Positions 21,600 to 31,529 of a DNA stretch of 64,000 nucleotides are shown here, one piece after another. The stretch is from Cordylochernes scorpioides. Taxonomy: Eukaryota; Arthropoda; Arachnida; Pseudoscorpiones; Chernetidae. The stretch spans positions 60,249,245-60,313,244 of the forward strand of contig CP092876.1 in assembly GCA_030710605.1 (NCBI GenBank). The letters run 5' to 3'. Every line of letters starts with the position of its first letter. The first letter of the stretch is position 1. Under the pieces are notes generated by a model. The model did no database searches, was not told the origin of the DNA, and worked only from the letters and a program-made list of their open reading frames with translations. Both the position numbers and the translations under genes were made by a program.

Positions 21600-22070
21600 A
21601 ATAGCGCTAAGCCAGCCGCAACTTTTAGTTGCACGAGATCAGATGTTTTTTCTTAATTCATTCATCAGATCCCAGTACAATTTCACTTTTGTACTATTTT
21701 TCACATTGTTTGGCGTTCTTCACGACTTTCTGGCCTTAAATACCCGTTTCATGATTTTCAGAATGTCTGAAAGACCAGTTTTTTTTTGTTGTTTTTGTTG
21801 ATGATCAGGTACAGCTTGCACCACGCTGATGAGGGCCAAAAGTCCGAAACGCGTATGTGGTTAGCTTTTCTTGATTAATAAAGAATGGGTATTTGGCCAA
21901 GCTTGGAATAATTAAAATAAACGATTAGTTGATATTTATTACGAGAGATGGCGCAATCCATCAGCAACTTTCAGTTGCACAATCAGGAGAAGCCTTTTTC
22001 TTAATTTATCCACCTGATCCCAGTACAAGGTCACTTTTGTACTATTTTTTCAAATTGTTTAGAGAGATAT
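21600..22070 (+). mobile_element. Penelope-like tandem terminal repeats with hammerhead
   Basis: The block from 'agccgcaacttttagttgca' through 'cccagtacaatttcactttt' (about 21617-21710) is repeated at about 21960-22060. The ribozyme and 'ttagcttttcttgatt' segment lie between. Direct tandem terminal repeats are the hallmark of Penelope-like elements (pLTRs). The same order occurs at 41810-42195. No RT or GIY-YIG coding is adjacent. Confidence 0.6.
21821..21860 (+). ncRNA. Hammerhead ribozyme (type I, Penelope-like)
   Basis: Stem I CCACG (21821-21825) pairs with TGTGG (21856-21860). The core CTGATGA (21826-21832) is canonical. Stem II is GGGC/GTCC closing CAAAA. GAAAC (21846-21850) then gives a minimal stem III (A-C .. 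G-T with GC between). The predicted cleavage site follows A at 21855 (GTA, which satisfies the NUH rule). This very short stem III is, as I recall, typical of hammerheads in Penelope-like elements, which may act best as dimers. Confidence 0.8.
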
Positions 22071-22257
22071 ATTTATAACCCAGGTTACTGGAGCGCAGAA
22101 CAAATTTGTTTATGTTAGTAAAGCACATTTTCCGTTTTCACTTGAGCTCAAAGTGTTTATCGTTTATTTAAACTCAAACTTGCCTTTTATACTTCAATAT
22201 AATAATCTATAATACAGTAATTCACAATTCTTCTTTCATTCTTATTATTCAAAATAT

Positions 22258-22594
22258 TGTTGCACCAAGTTACATCTTTACAGGGTCATCGACCTTGGTT
22301 TCCTCCTTCTTGGTGTTATACACGTTTCCCGAGCGGGTTTCCATACTTGAAGCAAATAAATAAAAGTAAATTATCTTTTAAAGTTATTGTGTTTATTTAT
22401 TCGATGTCTCCCTCGTAGGTCGTGATCTTCCCTCTTCGTCTAGGTCCTCTTTCTTTCCAATAAACAATCAAGATATATGTACAATAACAATATTACAAAA
22501 GGAATGATACCCTAGTTTATAATATGTTCTAAATAAAATTAAATACCATAGAATATTTTGAATAAATGTAGGGCGCATCAAAATTGATGCAACA
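22258..22594 (-). mobile_element. Gypsy-type solo LTR (minus), empty for the Helitron
   Basis: 337 bp with TGTTGCA/TGCAACA inverted ends and ATAT on both sides (22254-22257, 22595-22598). It is homologous to 10227-11438 but lacks the Helitron, so it is a natural empty site. It sits upstream of, or within, the Tigger transposase region. Confidence 0.75.
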
Positions 22595-23691
22595 ATATCC
22601 ATAAAATAAAGTTATTCAATCAAAGATAAACGTGATAAAATAAATAGAAGTGTCGTCTGTTCCAGAAGCAAGGAAAAATATCCTAATATCCCCAAAAATA
22701 CATTCTACCGTTTTTGGAGAGAAAAACAAAGATGGAATCTTGGCACAATTTGACAAAAAAAGTATGGATGGAACAGAAAACGTGCAAGAGCTGGAAAAAA
22801 AAAATGTTCAAAAACTGAAGATGCTTTGCTTTTATGGATAAGACAAAAGCGCAATATGAACATTTCTTTAATAGGGGACTCAATTAGACAACAAGCACAG
22901 ATATTTGCCCTTAAATTAGGCGAATATTGAGTTTTCTTATGGTTGGCTTTCAAGATTTAAAGGAAGGCCTATGGGATAATTTGTAAAAAGATTTGTGAAG
23001 AAAAAAATCAGTGGATTTTGAGGTTGTTTCAACTTAGAAGAAAACATTTTTAATGGATATTCAAAATGGTATGAACAAAAATATGTGCTCAATTGTGATG
23101 AGACTGGAATTTTTATGAACATCAACCAGGTAGAACTTTAATTCTCAAAAATGAAAAATGGTGTGGGGGAAAATAAAGAGAGCAAAGAAAGAATTACCGT
23201 ACTAGTTTGTGCGAATATGACAGGGGATGAAAAAAATTCTCTGTTTATCATATTAATATAAAATTAATTTAAAAAACCAGGTGCTTTGGCTCTCACATCC
23301 CCAAAATTATTGATGGAATTCTAAAGCATGGATGCCAAGGGAAATATTTTTTGAGTGTATTCTTGATTTAAATTATTAAAAGAAAATAGGTAAATTTCTT
23401 TAATATTATATAATGCAACTTACCATCCAAATCTGACATTAGATGCTAATAAACTTATTCTTTTGTCTCCAAATAGCACCAGTTTATCTCAACCTTATAA
23501 TGTACTGGAATAATAAAAAGTTTAAAAGCTAAATATGAAAGCAGGTGGATTCAATCTATTCTCTTTAATAGTGAAGAAAATTTAAATTTATTGAAGCAAT
23601 TAACTGGCTTAACTATTCTTGGAGACCAAAAGTCCACTATTGCTGATTCTTTTATATCGGCAGGGTTTGTCATACCATCATTAGATGAATC

Positions 23692-23876
23692 GAGAGAGTC
23701 GGTGTATGAGTGGTCAAAACCCTCGATTCCTGACAGCCATGAACCGGGGTCGAATCCCGCGTTGGACACTTTGTTTCAATATATGAATAACCTTCACATA
23801 TTATTCATTGTTGCAAATATCACAAACTAGGTTGCTCTTTTTGAGTGGTACCTAATAAAGTGATTTTGGAACAAGA
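23692..23876 (+). mobile_element. tRNA-derived SINE with 12-bp TSD
   Basis: 185 bp between ATTAGATGAATC at 23680-23691 and 23877-23888. The head has a Pol III A box (GAGTGGTCAAAACCC) and B box (GGGGTCGAATCCC), about tRNA length. The body ends 'cctaataaagtgattttg'. The same body and head form the array at 44779-45382. The host reading frame (Tigger) resumes on the far side, which confirms the insertion. Confidence 0.85.
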
Positions 23877-24353
23877 ATTAGATGAATCTGCTTCTGAAAA
23901 TAAAGAAAGAGAAACGAATTTTAAAATTTGTTTGAAACATTAAAAAAAGTTAATTATTTGGTTGATACAACTTCATCCAACTATATTGAGATAGGTAATG
24001 ATATACTATTTATTGAAGAAAAACTATCTGTTAAAGAAATTCGACTCAGGGATAATAGGATTTTCATAGGCAAGAACTATAGCCCTAAAATCCGAGATCA
24101 AAGACGCATCTTGAATGCCAAAATGAAAGAACTGTCAGAGAGGGGTACTAAAGCGAAACTGAGGGATAATAGGCTGCTTGTAAACGGTATCAGTTACTAG
24201 GGTAAAACTGCCAGGTAGTTAATGCCACCGGAATATCCATATAGCAAACACCTGAAAATTTTAATATCGGGCTGCACGCAAATAGAACTGGTAACTATAT
24301 ATGTAGATCTTTGTCTAAAAATGTTTCCAAACAGTTTCCTGTTAAGAATGCGA

Positions 24354-24882
24354 CAATTAGATTACTACACTGGAATATTAACGGATACCACAGAATTATA
24401 TCGTTATTTTCACTCATAGACTATTTAAAAAATCCGAAGTGTTTGCAATTACTGAAACATGGCTTATAGAAGAAACCAAAATTTTGACAGAGGATTACCA
24501 TATTATACAACTCTCAGAAATTAAGACAGAAATAAAGGGAAGAGCTTCCGGAGGAATTATAGTAGGGCTTAGGAAAAATTCACAATTTACAATTAAAAAA
24601 ACAGAGGTAGGTTCCTGTTGGATAACAATAATTATAAACAAATTAATCGATGGGTCTGATGTGAATACATGTCTGCTTTTTACATACCTACCCCCCAATG
24701 CATCACATGAACAAAATGTAACCAAATTGATAAATCAGATTGAATACCAAATAAAAGAGTGCAATGAAGTCGTGATTGCTGGTGACATAAATATAAGAAC
24801 AGGGAACAGGGGCAGTCTGCATAAACCCTTACAATTGGAAACAACCCTAAATAAGCCCAGACATTCCCCAAGGACCAAATAA
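24354..24882 (+). pseudogene. LINE B endonuclease domain (N-terminal part)
   Basis: LHWNINGYHRIISLF then, after a frameshift, EVFAITETWLIEE, RASGGIIVGLRKNSQF, LLFTYLPPNA and VVIAGDINIRTGN. This is the APE-type endonuclease fold up to the conserved G-D-I-N block. The Ser-Asp-His-His end is missing because the following sequence jumps to the protein C-terminus. The RT core was deleted, so the copy was dead before LINE C arrived, or died at the same time. Confidence 0.75.
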
Positions 24883-25088
24883 TTTCTCAATTATCAGAAA
24901 GAAATGGACGAGTACAGACTACCAAAATTATGCTGGAACAGACTGAAAGAAATACATCAAATGTCAAAAAACTCTATAGGATTATACAAAACCGTTAATG
25001 ATATAATCAACTGTTGTGGTCAGTCATGGCTGAACCTCCCACCGAACCATGATACAATTAAAAAAGAACTTCCTAAGATTATGAAAAC

Positions 25089-26670
25089 GAATTTATCAAA
25101 ATAAAATCCGGAGTGTTACAGGATGAGCCACTATCTCCTCACTTATTCATACTTTTTATTAACGACCTGATTAGTACTTTTGACTGCTCTGATATACCTG
25201 GTATTTATCTGCCAAAGCATGGAAATATCCATTTGTTACTATATGCAGATGATATTGTACTGATAGGCGAATCTAAGAACAATTTGCAGTTAAAAATTAA
25301 TATGACACGAAAATATTTTGAGGAAAATATGCTAACGCTGAACGAAAACAAATCAAAAATAATGGTATTTCGCAATGGTGGGAAGCGGTCAAAATCCGAT
25401 AATTGGTATTGGGGACAACAAACACTTAATGTCACAGAAAGATACATGTATCTAGGATATCCACTCACCTCAACAAACTCTTTTAAGCAAGCCGCATTAT
25501 ACTATAAGGGTAAAGCTCTCGCTGCCAGTGGTGCGGTATGGCCTATTCTGACCAGGTCGAAGATGAACTCTTTTAAATCCTCTATGAAACTAATTGACGC
25601 GATGGTTCTATCAACCCTGCTATACGCGGCACCTGTTTGGGCAAATGAGCACACATTAATTGTTGATCAAATTCAGAACTCATTTATGCGAAGATATCTA
25701 AATTTACCAAGATACACCCCCGGATACATGCTCAGGATAGAATTGGGAAGAGTATCACTCAGCGTTACAGTCTTGAAACTTACCTTAAAGTTCTGGTTGA
25801 GAATGCTGGGAATGGGTGAAACTAGATTGCCGCTGTTCTGCTTGTCCCAGCTGTGGGAAATCTCAAACGCAACGAAAAAATATATAGGTTTCACAGGAAG
25901 TATAGTTAATATTTTAAACACCACCGGATTTCAATGGTTGAATTTCTGCACAGACTATAGAACATTACAAAGAGAAATTCCCCACATAATCAGGACTGTA
26001 ATAGATCAATCTCTGCAAAAGGATCACACAAGAATAACAAATTCAAGACTATACCCACACTATAAAAACATCTGCTCAACTCCGTTACCGGAACACTATC
26101 TGTCCAGCGATTTCCCGCTCCGGGTCAAACGGTGTATTGCCAGACTGAGAATCCTCTCGGTGCTCTTTACTGATGATCGCCCCAAAATATTTAAAACAGA
26201 CGGATGGACATGCGAGATTTGCGGGACAAGAATGGAGCCGGGGCTACATCACCATATACTCTCATGTATGGGGCTGAAAGACGAACGAGAAGTGCTCCAC
26301 AGTGAAATAGGCCTTGAGCGACTCTCTTTGGAGCTCCTGTTGAATGAGGTGGTGAGAAACAGAGCTGGAGCGTTTGCGTTGTTCAAATTTTGGAAGACGG
26401 CTGAAGAGAAGAGGAAGTTATATACATAATATAATTTATGTAAATAATCTTTGTCAGGATTAGAATGACGAATCCTGTATGGGACTTTGATTCCAGTAAA
26501 AGGCTTGTTGCTGCTGTTGTATATAGTCACAGTGTAGAAAATACTACACTATACCTACTACTTATAGGTTTCTCTCTGTATTCTTAGTTCTCTTCTCTTC
26601 AATTACTCTGTAAAATGGCGAATCCTTTATAGGACGAGAGGTCCTCAATAAAGGCTTTTGTTGTTGTTGT
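25089..26670 (+). mobile_element. LINE C, 5'-truncated, inserted into LINE B (13-bp TSD)
   Basis: AGATTATGAAAAC at 25076-25088 and 26671-26683 is the duplication. LINE B coding (PKIMKT...) is cut at this point and resumes after it. The unit has two family 3' ends in a row: a weak one (about 26465-26521, tail ttgctgctgttgta) and a canonical one (hairpin AGGAC-GAGAG-GTCCT at 26631-26645, TTG tail to 26670). This suggests that the source transcript read through its own end. Confidence 0.85.
25113..26429 (+). CDS. LINE C reverse transcriptase fragment (438 aa, open)
   Basis: This is the longest clean LINE frame here. It starts within RT at VLQDEPLSPHLFILFINDL (the block is normally Q-G-PLSP). 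The catalytic LLLYADDIVLIGES is at about residue 45, followed by MVFRNGGKRSKSDNWYWG, YMYLGYPLTS and the thumb with MRRYLNLPRYTPGYMLRIEL. A C-terminal zinc-binding motif reads CEICGTRMEPGLHHHILSC (C-x2-C..H..C), as in LINE A. The N-terminal RT fingers and the endonuclease are absent, so it cannot work alone. Being open over 1.3 kb, it is probably the youngest LINE piece in the nest. Confidence 0.85.
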   Translation: MLQDEPLSPHLFILFINDLISTFDCSDIPGIYLPKHGNIHLLLYADDIVLIGESKNNLQLKINMTRKYFEENMLTLNENKSKIMVFRNGGKRSKSDNWYWGQQTLNVTERYMYLGYPLTSTNSFKQAALYYKGKALAASGAVWPILTRSKMNSFKSSMKLIDAMVLSTLLYAAPVWANEHTLIVDQIQNSFMRRYLNLPRYTPGYMLRIELGRVSLSVTVLKLTLKFWLRMLGMGETRLPLFCLSQLWEISNATKKYIGFTGSIVNILNTTGFQWLNFCTDYRTLQREIPHIIRTVIDQSLQKDHTRITNSRLYPHYKNICSTPLPEHYLSSDFPLRVKRCIARLRILSVLFTDDRPKIFKTDGWTCEICGTRMEPGLHHHILSCMGLKDEREVLHSEIGLERLSLELLLNEVVRNRAGAFALFKFWKTAEEKRKLYT

Positions 26671-27266
26671 AGATTATGAAAACAAAAATAGAACAGCTTA
26701 TTCAACAAGACTTCGCTAGACTCGACAATTCGAAAATATTTTCAAACAATAAACTTCTCTGTAATTCATTTATGCCAGAACGATACTTGTCATGGAATCT
26801 GTCATCGAAGATAATAGCCTTCACTTTACTTCAACTCTAGATAGAGAAAGTCACATATTATCATCATCAAAAATAAAACATTCACTGCAGGATTTGTGGA
26901 AATATTATATCTGATGAAATCTCCCACTATATCACACAATGCAAATATTTAGGTGAAGAAAGAGAAAAACTCTTAAAAACACCTTCTGGAGATTTAGCAA
27001 CCCACTGAAGATGCTGAGAACTATTTCAGAAAAGAAAAATATAGCAATAGAACTCTATAATTTCTACATATCTTTTGTAAATAGATTCATACACAAAAGA
27101 GGTAGTGGGGAAGTTTTAGAACAGATGTGTAAATCAATCCCTTTTCAAACAAAGCCTCACGTGCACATGCGGAAAGGGAGGAAAAAAATTACTGTATTAT
27201 TTTGTTGTTGTATGGCGAATCCATACAGGGCAATGGACCCTAATAAAAACCTTTTTGTTGTTGTTG
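26671..27266 (+). pseudogene. LINE B C-terminal end (after the nested insertion)
   Basis: It continues IMKTKIEQLIQQDFARLDNS and, after stops, the zinc motif CRICGNIISDEISHYITQC (about 26887-26943), the equivalent of LINE C's CEICG..C block. The 3' hairpin and TTG tail close the element at 27266. Confidence 0.75.
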
Positions 27267-27330
27267 TTAAAGAAATTCTTGAAAATGAACAAAATAAACA
27301 AAAAGTTGAAGTTTGACCAGATGATTCACA

Positions 27331-27604
27331 GAGTAATGAAGAAAAATGTGAACCATGTCCACCATTTGTTTTAGCCAAAGTGGTCATTTAAATGTATCTG
27401 ACAGTCTTGCTAAAATTGGAAATAATTTTGGTTGAGGCAAAAATGACCTATATTAAACTATGCTTTAGTCTTTAATCACTGATTTAAAAAATATATATAT
27501 ATGTTAATTACTTTATTTCCATAATTCACCTTTTAAACTAATGTACAATAAATATCTAAGTTTATTACACTATTTTTTCATGCTACTAAACATTTATTAA
27601 ATAA
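27331..27604. other. Tigger 3' flank, AT-rich
   Basis: After the Tigger C-terminal codons there may be residual coding (EEKCEPCPPFVLAKVV), then AT-rich sequence with a (TA)n run. I found no right terminal repeat for Tigger here. Confidence 0.4.
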
Positions 27605-28130
27605 AGTTTTTATTATTATTATTATTATTTATTAATCAAATACAGGCGTGTATTACAGTGGAAACAAACAAAAAACAACAAACAAATTTAAACTTAGAAT
27701 TAAAATATTTACAAATTTACATGTATTAATCGACAGAGTTCATAAAATTTAAATAGACAAAGTGGCTGATGTAAGAGAGTTAAATCATTTATTTCAGGGA
27801 ACAAACGATGTCTAACTTCTTTAAAGTTCGGACAGTCGTAGATAAGACGAAGAGCAGTTTGTTCAGTTTTTCCGCAGGAGTAAAATAAAGGGTTTAATTT
27901 TACAAATAAAGTACACATAAAATCTTTCCTTAAGTGGAATTCCTGATAAATGGTACCATTTTTCCCTTTCCCTGCGAGTACCATTTAATGGAAGTTGACC
28001 GAATATATGTTAAACGCATACGGGTTCTATGACAGTGATGCATCAGTGTCAAATATGTATTAAGGGTAAATAAACTACTCTGGTGTAATCCTGTAGAAGA
28101 GCTCCAAGGTCCAAGAGCTTGAGTCAATTA
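27605..28130 (-). pseudogene. LINE C-terminal fragment with (TAA)n tail
   Basis: Minus-strand frame 27709-27984 ends with a Cys/His-type block (CGKTEQTALRLIYDCPNFKE), as in the C-termini of EN-RT LINEs. The minus-strand 3' end has a (ATA/TAA)n tail at about 27611-27632. It differs from the TTG-tailed family. 5'-truncated. Confidence 0.5.
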
Positions 28131-28134
28131 AAGT

Positions 28135-28605
28135 ATTTTTGCAAGGCATTTTTCCCCGATTGAAATTTTTCTCTTGAATCAAATCTGTTTAAATTAAATT
28201 GTAATAAGGCAATAAATTTATTCCTTATATGAAATAATTCCTTATGCTATCGATTTAGGACTTATTATTCTTTGTACACATGCAAATCCAATTTCAGTTT
28301 TACAAGCTGCTAACAAGAAAAATATATTCAAACATCCTCAAGAAATAGCCCAATTGAATTACGCAAATACGAGAGAATAGTAGTTACCATTTCTTAGAGC
28401 TCCTAATACAGTTGTTTTACACAAATTTGTAATTCTTGTGATATCCATTCTGATTTCTTTAACAAAAATTCACCAAAAATTCCCGACGATTGTAATACAA
28501 TTAATATTGTAGCAAGGTATTAATTATTTTATTAACAGATTATAATTTTTTTAATTTATATATTTTCTACTTTCTCTGCAAACTTCCTTCATTGCCTCTC
28601 TGGTA
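28135..28605. other. Unassigned AT-rich stretch
   Basis: No ORF, terminus or RNA structure that I can support. Confidence 0.5.
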
Positions 28606-28609
28606 TTTC

Positions 28610-28876
28610 ATAAATGTTAAAACCTCCTCTTCACTTGCCCAACCTTCCAATATAATTTTTTTTGACGGAGACCCTCTTAGGGATCATCAATCTAAGTAGA
28701 ACATCTCTAGAAAATCTCCCAAGAAAGAGAACTGCAAGGCGTCATCTCGTGAATTGGACTTCCACTGACATTGTAAATGAAACCAAGAAGACATAGGTCA
28801 GAAAGACAGTCCGGGCAGTTGGTGACTTCTGTACATGGCTCAAGAAACCTGGGTTACCTAAATAAATAAATATTAA
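28610..28876 (+). pseudogene. LINE 3' coding end
   Basis: The translation includes SSREWTSTDIVNETKKT and VRKTVRAVGDFCTWLKKPGL, then a stop and (AATA)n. I recognise this as the C-terminal end of an arthropod LINE family. The same 3' end is at 9262-9356. Confidence 0.5.
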
Positions 28877-28879
28877 TTT

Positions 28880-29780
28880 GTGTTTGCCTTAAATAAAATT
28901 GCTGAATTCTCCTTAAGATTGTCTATCCTAATTTTTACCTTACACTATAACGAAATCCTCAATTAGGTTGAGAAAACATTATTGAGGTGCAAATTTGTAT
29001 TTTAGGCCAACCCATATTTCCACTTTAAATACCAAATATCAACATAATAGCTGAATTGTTTATTGATAAATTGGAGAACCATATATAAATTGTTAATTTA
29101 TGTAATTATTCTACTTTCGTGTCTCCAATATTTTACATTGCACTTGTGTAGGTGAAATAAATTATTCCTTTTAAAGTGCTTTGTCTTAACGGAAGTACTA
29201 GAGTTGGTTCAGCAGTTAAGACATCAGTAGACGTGTTGATGCAAGTTCAAAATAATGTTTCTGATAACAAACACCTCCTCGTAAGCATTTTCAACCATCT
29301 GAGGAATTTTTGACCGAAATCTTGTCTTGAACGCTTGAATGCAACAGTCAAAAAATGTGCGCACTGAGGGCGATGAGCCAGTTTGGCCGACCATGTCTAC
29401 CCGCCCCATTTCTCTTCGCTCCAGTTTCTCTGCCCTTCTGAGCCACTCGCTCACTTCACCGGATTTCTAATCCTGGACTGATCTCCCCCCGCCCCTGTCC
29501 AAACATAAGCCTCACTTCTTTTCCCTTTCTTTTAGATCTTCAAACAAAAGTTGTAGATAATTTCAACGGAATAATCCCTTGTTACAATATGTGCATAAAT
29601 ATATCATTTTGACTTATTTTGATAAAATATGTGTAATATTATAAAAGTAAAAGATCTCAAGAAATTTAACCAATATTTATTACAGAATTAACTCAGGCAT
29701 CAGATGAGAATTGAGGTTGGTGAAATCAATTTTTAGATAAATAAAATGATTACATAGGTTTATATTGGCAATGGAAGGGG
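28880..29780. other. Unassigned stretch
   Basis: 28.9-29.2 kb is AT-rich. 29.2-29.5 kb is GC-richer with a minus frame at 29224-29454 that I do not recognise. 'gagttggttcagcagttaag' near 29195 resembles a Pol III A box, but no convincing B box follows. Confidence 0.4.
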
Positions 29781-29782
29781 TC

Positions 29783-29840
29783 GGTGGAAGGATGGTCTAA
29801 ACCGTTGGTTTTCGACCGCTACGACCCGGGTTCTGATTTA
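29783..29840 (+). mobile_element. Degraded tRNA-like SINE head
   Basis: 'gtcggtggaaggatggtcta' and 'acccgggttctgat' line up with the A- and B-box parts of the SINE heads at 23692 and 44779. No SINE body follows. Confidence 0.4.
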
Positions 29841-29950
29841 AAAAATGCTCCAATGGCTCCCGATTCTTGCAAAAGTCCAACCCCACCAGCGAGTGCAAGT
29901 AAACAAACGGGGCTCTGGCACATTTGTAAGTGCAAAGTCGAACTGTTTTT

Positions 29951-30166
29951 CACATGTGCAGACATGTGGTGCACTTACAGTAAGAGCAGTCGCCTACCTC
30001 TACCCACAATGATTATCATGTTTTTTTTTTTGCTTATCCCTAGTACACGTGGTACAGGCCATGATAATCATGGTGGGTAGAGGTAGGCGACTTCTCTTAC
30101 TGTAAGTGCACCACATGTCTTCACATGTGAAAAGCAGATCATGTATCATGTGTACTAGGGATAAGC
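29951..30166. repeat. Interlocked inverted repeats (A-B-A'-B')
   Basis: Arm A 29951-30020 is inverted at 30060-30129 (about 70 bp, a few mismatches). Arm B 30031-30056 lies in A's loop and is inverted at 30142-30166. The order A-B-A'-B' would form a pseudoknot-like fold if transcribed. No coding. Confidence 0.8.
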
Positions 30167-30178
30167 AAAATATATATA

Positions 30179-30585
30179 TACAGGGTGATCCAAAAGTCCC
30201 GCACTATTTTAAAAATTAATAACTCCGCGAATATTTGCGCTAGAGCAATGCGGTAAACACCATTGTGTTCAGGATGCAATGGGATTTTTTATGGTAAATA
30301 ATGAAAAATTCGAAATTGATTTTAGTTACAATTTTATTCGCCAGATGGCGTTCTACCAGAATCAGAGATTCAGCGGCCAAATTGTTTGATAAATTGAAAA
30401 ATATAACTGATCGGCATGTATTTTTCCTTTTTGAATACCAGGAAAGAACCCTAATAATATCAAATAACAAATTAATAAAACACCACTTCGCCAAAAGTAT
30501 GAAGAATTGGTTAACGATTTTCAAATACAATCAGAGATATGTAAAATAGGTAAATGCAAATTAAAACATGTAGCAAAAAGAAAAT
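30179..30585. mobile_element. Mariner terminal region, copy of 41221-41625 inverted
   Basis: It starts CAGGGTGATCCAAAAGTCCC, a mariner-type terminal repeat after TA. About 405 bp match the reverse complement of 41221-41625. The minus-strand frame is shared by both copies, but it is not a recognised protein. Confidence 0.65.
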
Positions 30586-30589
30586 TGAT

Positions 30590-30735
30590 ATTCTAGATAC
30601 GGTTTGTTTCCGAAGATAATAAATTTCTAATATTTTTAATTCAACTCTCATTCAGTATCGATTATATTTATTTTAATTCATTTGAAAAATATGTATCTAT
30701 CTCTGATAATTTATTTTACTCTGGAATGCCGTTGT
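30590..30735. other. Short AT-rich spacer
   Basis: Nothing recognised. Confidence 0.4.
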
Positions 30736-30739
30736 TGTT

Positions 30740-31528
30740 GTCGTGTCCAATAAAGAGCCTCAGATGTGTCCATGTATCTCCATCACAGCAGCAGCAATGT
30801 CCAATATCTTAGGTGTGTAAAGCTGCTGCTCAGGGTCTATGTCTAATTTTTGCAAGGCTGCGGCCATTGCTGGCTATAAGAATATGTGGGTAGGTGTAAG
30901 TTCCACACCAGGACAATTGTTGCATGCCCTATAGGTTCTTGTGCCATCTGGATGTATTGTCATTCCTTTATAGTGTTTTGTTCTAAGTTTTGTTATAGTT
31001 TTTGTTATTTTTCTCTCAGAGTTTATTTCGCATTTTGATCTTTTCTTATTTTTTCGTTTAATTATCTTGTATTTTGACAAAGAATCAGCGTCAAATAATG
31101 ACATTTGTTCTTTCCTTTGGCTCAACTTTCTGGCTTCCTTTGCTAATTCGAATGCCATTTCATTACCCCTGATCCCAGCATGGGCAGGGATTCATTGTAG
31201 AATGCAGTTATTCTCCAATGGTCCAGTTGGGTAAGTAACGAGTGTATTTTCTGTGTGATTTTAGTATTGCCCTTCTGAATTTCTTCTAGAGCGGATATGG
31301 AGTCGCTGTATATTAAAATTCCTTCTGCTTGATGCAGGGATGGTTGGTTAAGGCATACATCAAGGGCTTTCCAGATAGCTGTCAGTTCACAAGTGAAGTT
31401 TGACGAAATCTGTCCTGCTCCTTCTTTGATTTTGATGTTTGTTCCATCTTGCAGTATTATGTTAATTCCGGCCCCTCCATTACTCAGGGTAAGGTCTGAA
31501 GATCCATCTGTATATGCTGTTGAAGGGC
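30740..31528 (-). pseudogene. LINE RNase H and C-terminal domain (I/LOA-like), minus
   Basis: The RNase H domain starts TAYTDGSSDLTLSNGGAGIN (Asp of TDGS), with FTCELTAIWKALD (Glu) and IYSDSISAL (Asp), 31143-31530: three of the four catalytic acids. The distal part is damaged. The C-terminus (30874-31158) reads GMTIHPDGTRTYRACNNCPG with CPGVELTPTHIF, a His/Cys motif found after RNase H in this LINE group. It faces the plus-strand LINE that starts at about 31530. Confidence 0.75.
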
Positions 31529-31529
31529 G

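Larger units (their letters stand above)
24043..27266 (+). mobile_element. LINE B, 5'-truncated, 12-bp TSD, nested
   Basis: TTAAAGAAATTC at 24031-24042 and again at 27267-27278 brackets the element. It begins inside ORF1 (RLRDNRIFIGKNYSPKIRDQ, the C-terminal part of the LINE A-type ORF1). It then has the endonuclease, a large deletion of the RT core, and a C-terminal piece (24895-25088). LINE C is inserted there, and the C-terminus resumes at 26671. The end at 27227-27266 has the family hairpin (AGGGC/ACCCT) and TTG tail. Confidence 0.85.
22615..27330 (+). pseudogene. Tigger/pogo transposase, shattered by nested insertions
   Basis: Pieces in order: HTH/CENP-B-like region (IPKNTFYRFWREK, AGKKK, KTEDALLLW, RQQAQIFALKLGE; 22640-22930), the DDE_1 domain (VLNCDETGIFMNIN near 23090-23120; KERITVLVCANMTGDEKNSL near 23185-23240), a second block LYYNATYHPN (near 23410) and QPYNVLE. 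A SINE interrupts at 23692 and LINE B at 24043. The protein resumes at 27279 (LENEQNKQKVEV). The first catalytic Asp is present; the second is Tyr (YNA instead of DNA) and the third is gone. It is a transposase fossil and also the oldest layer of this nest. Confidence 0.75.

Noticed and set aside
23695..23765. Genuine tRNA gene
   Set aside because: A and B boxes are present, but the acceptor and anticodon arms do not fold well, a SINE body follows, and a TSD encloses the unit.
25113..26429. Host gene candidate (longest open frame of the window)
   Set aside because: YADD reverse transcriptase motif, zinc C-terminus and flanking TSD show that it is a LINE fragment.
29185..29240. SINE head at 'gagttggttcagcagttaag'
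   Set aside because: An A-box-like string exists, but the expected B box is too degraded and no family match was seen in the window.
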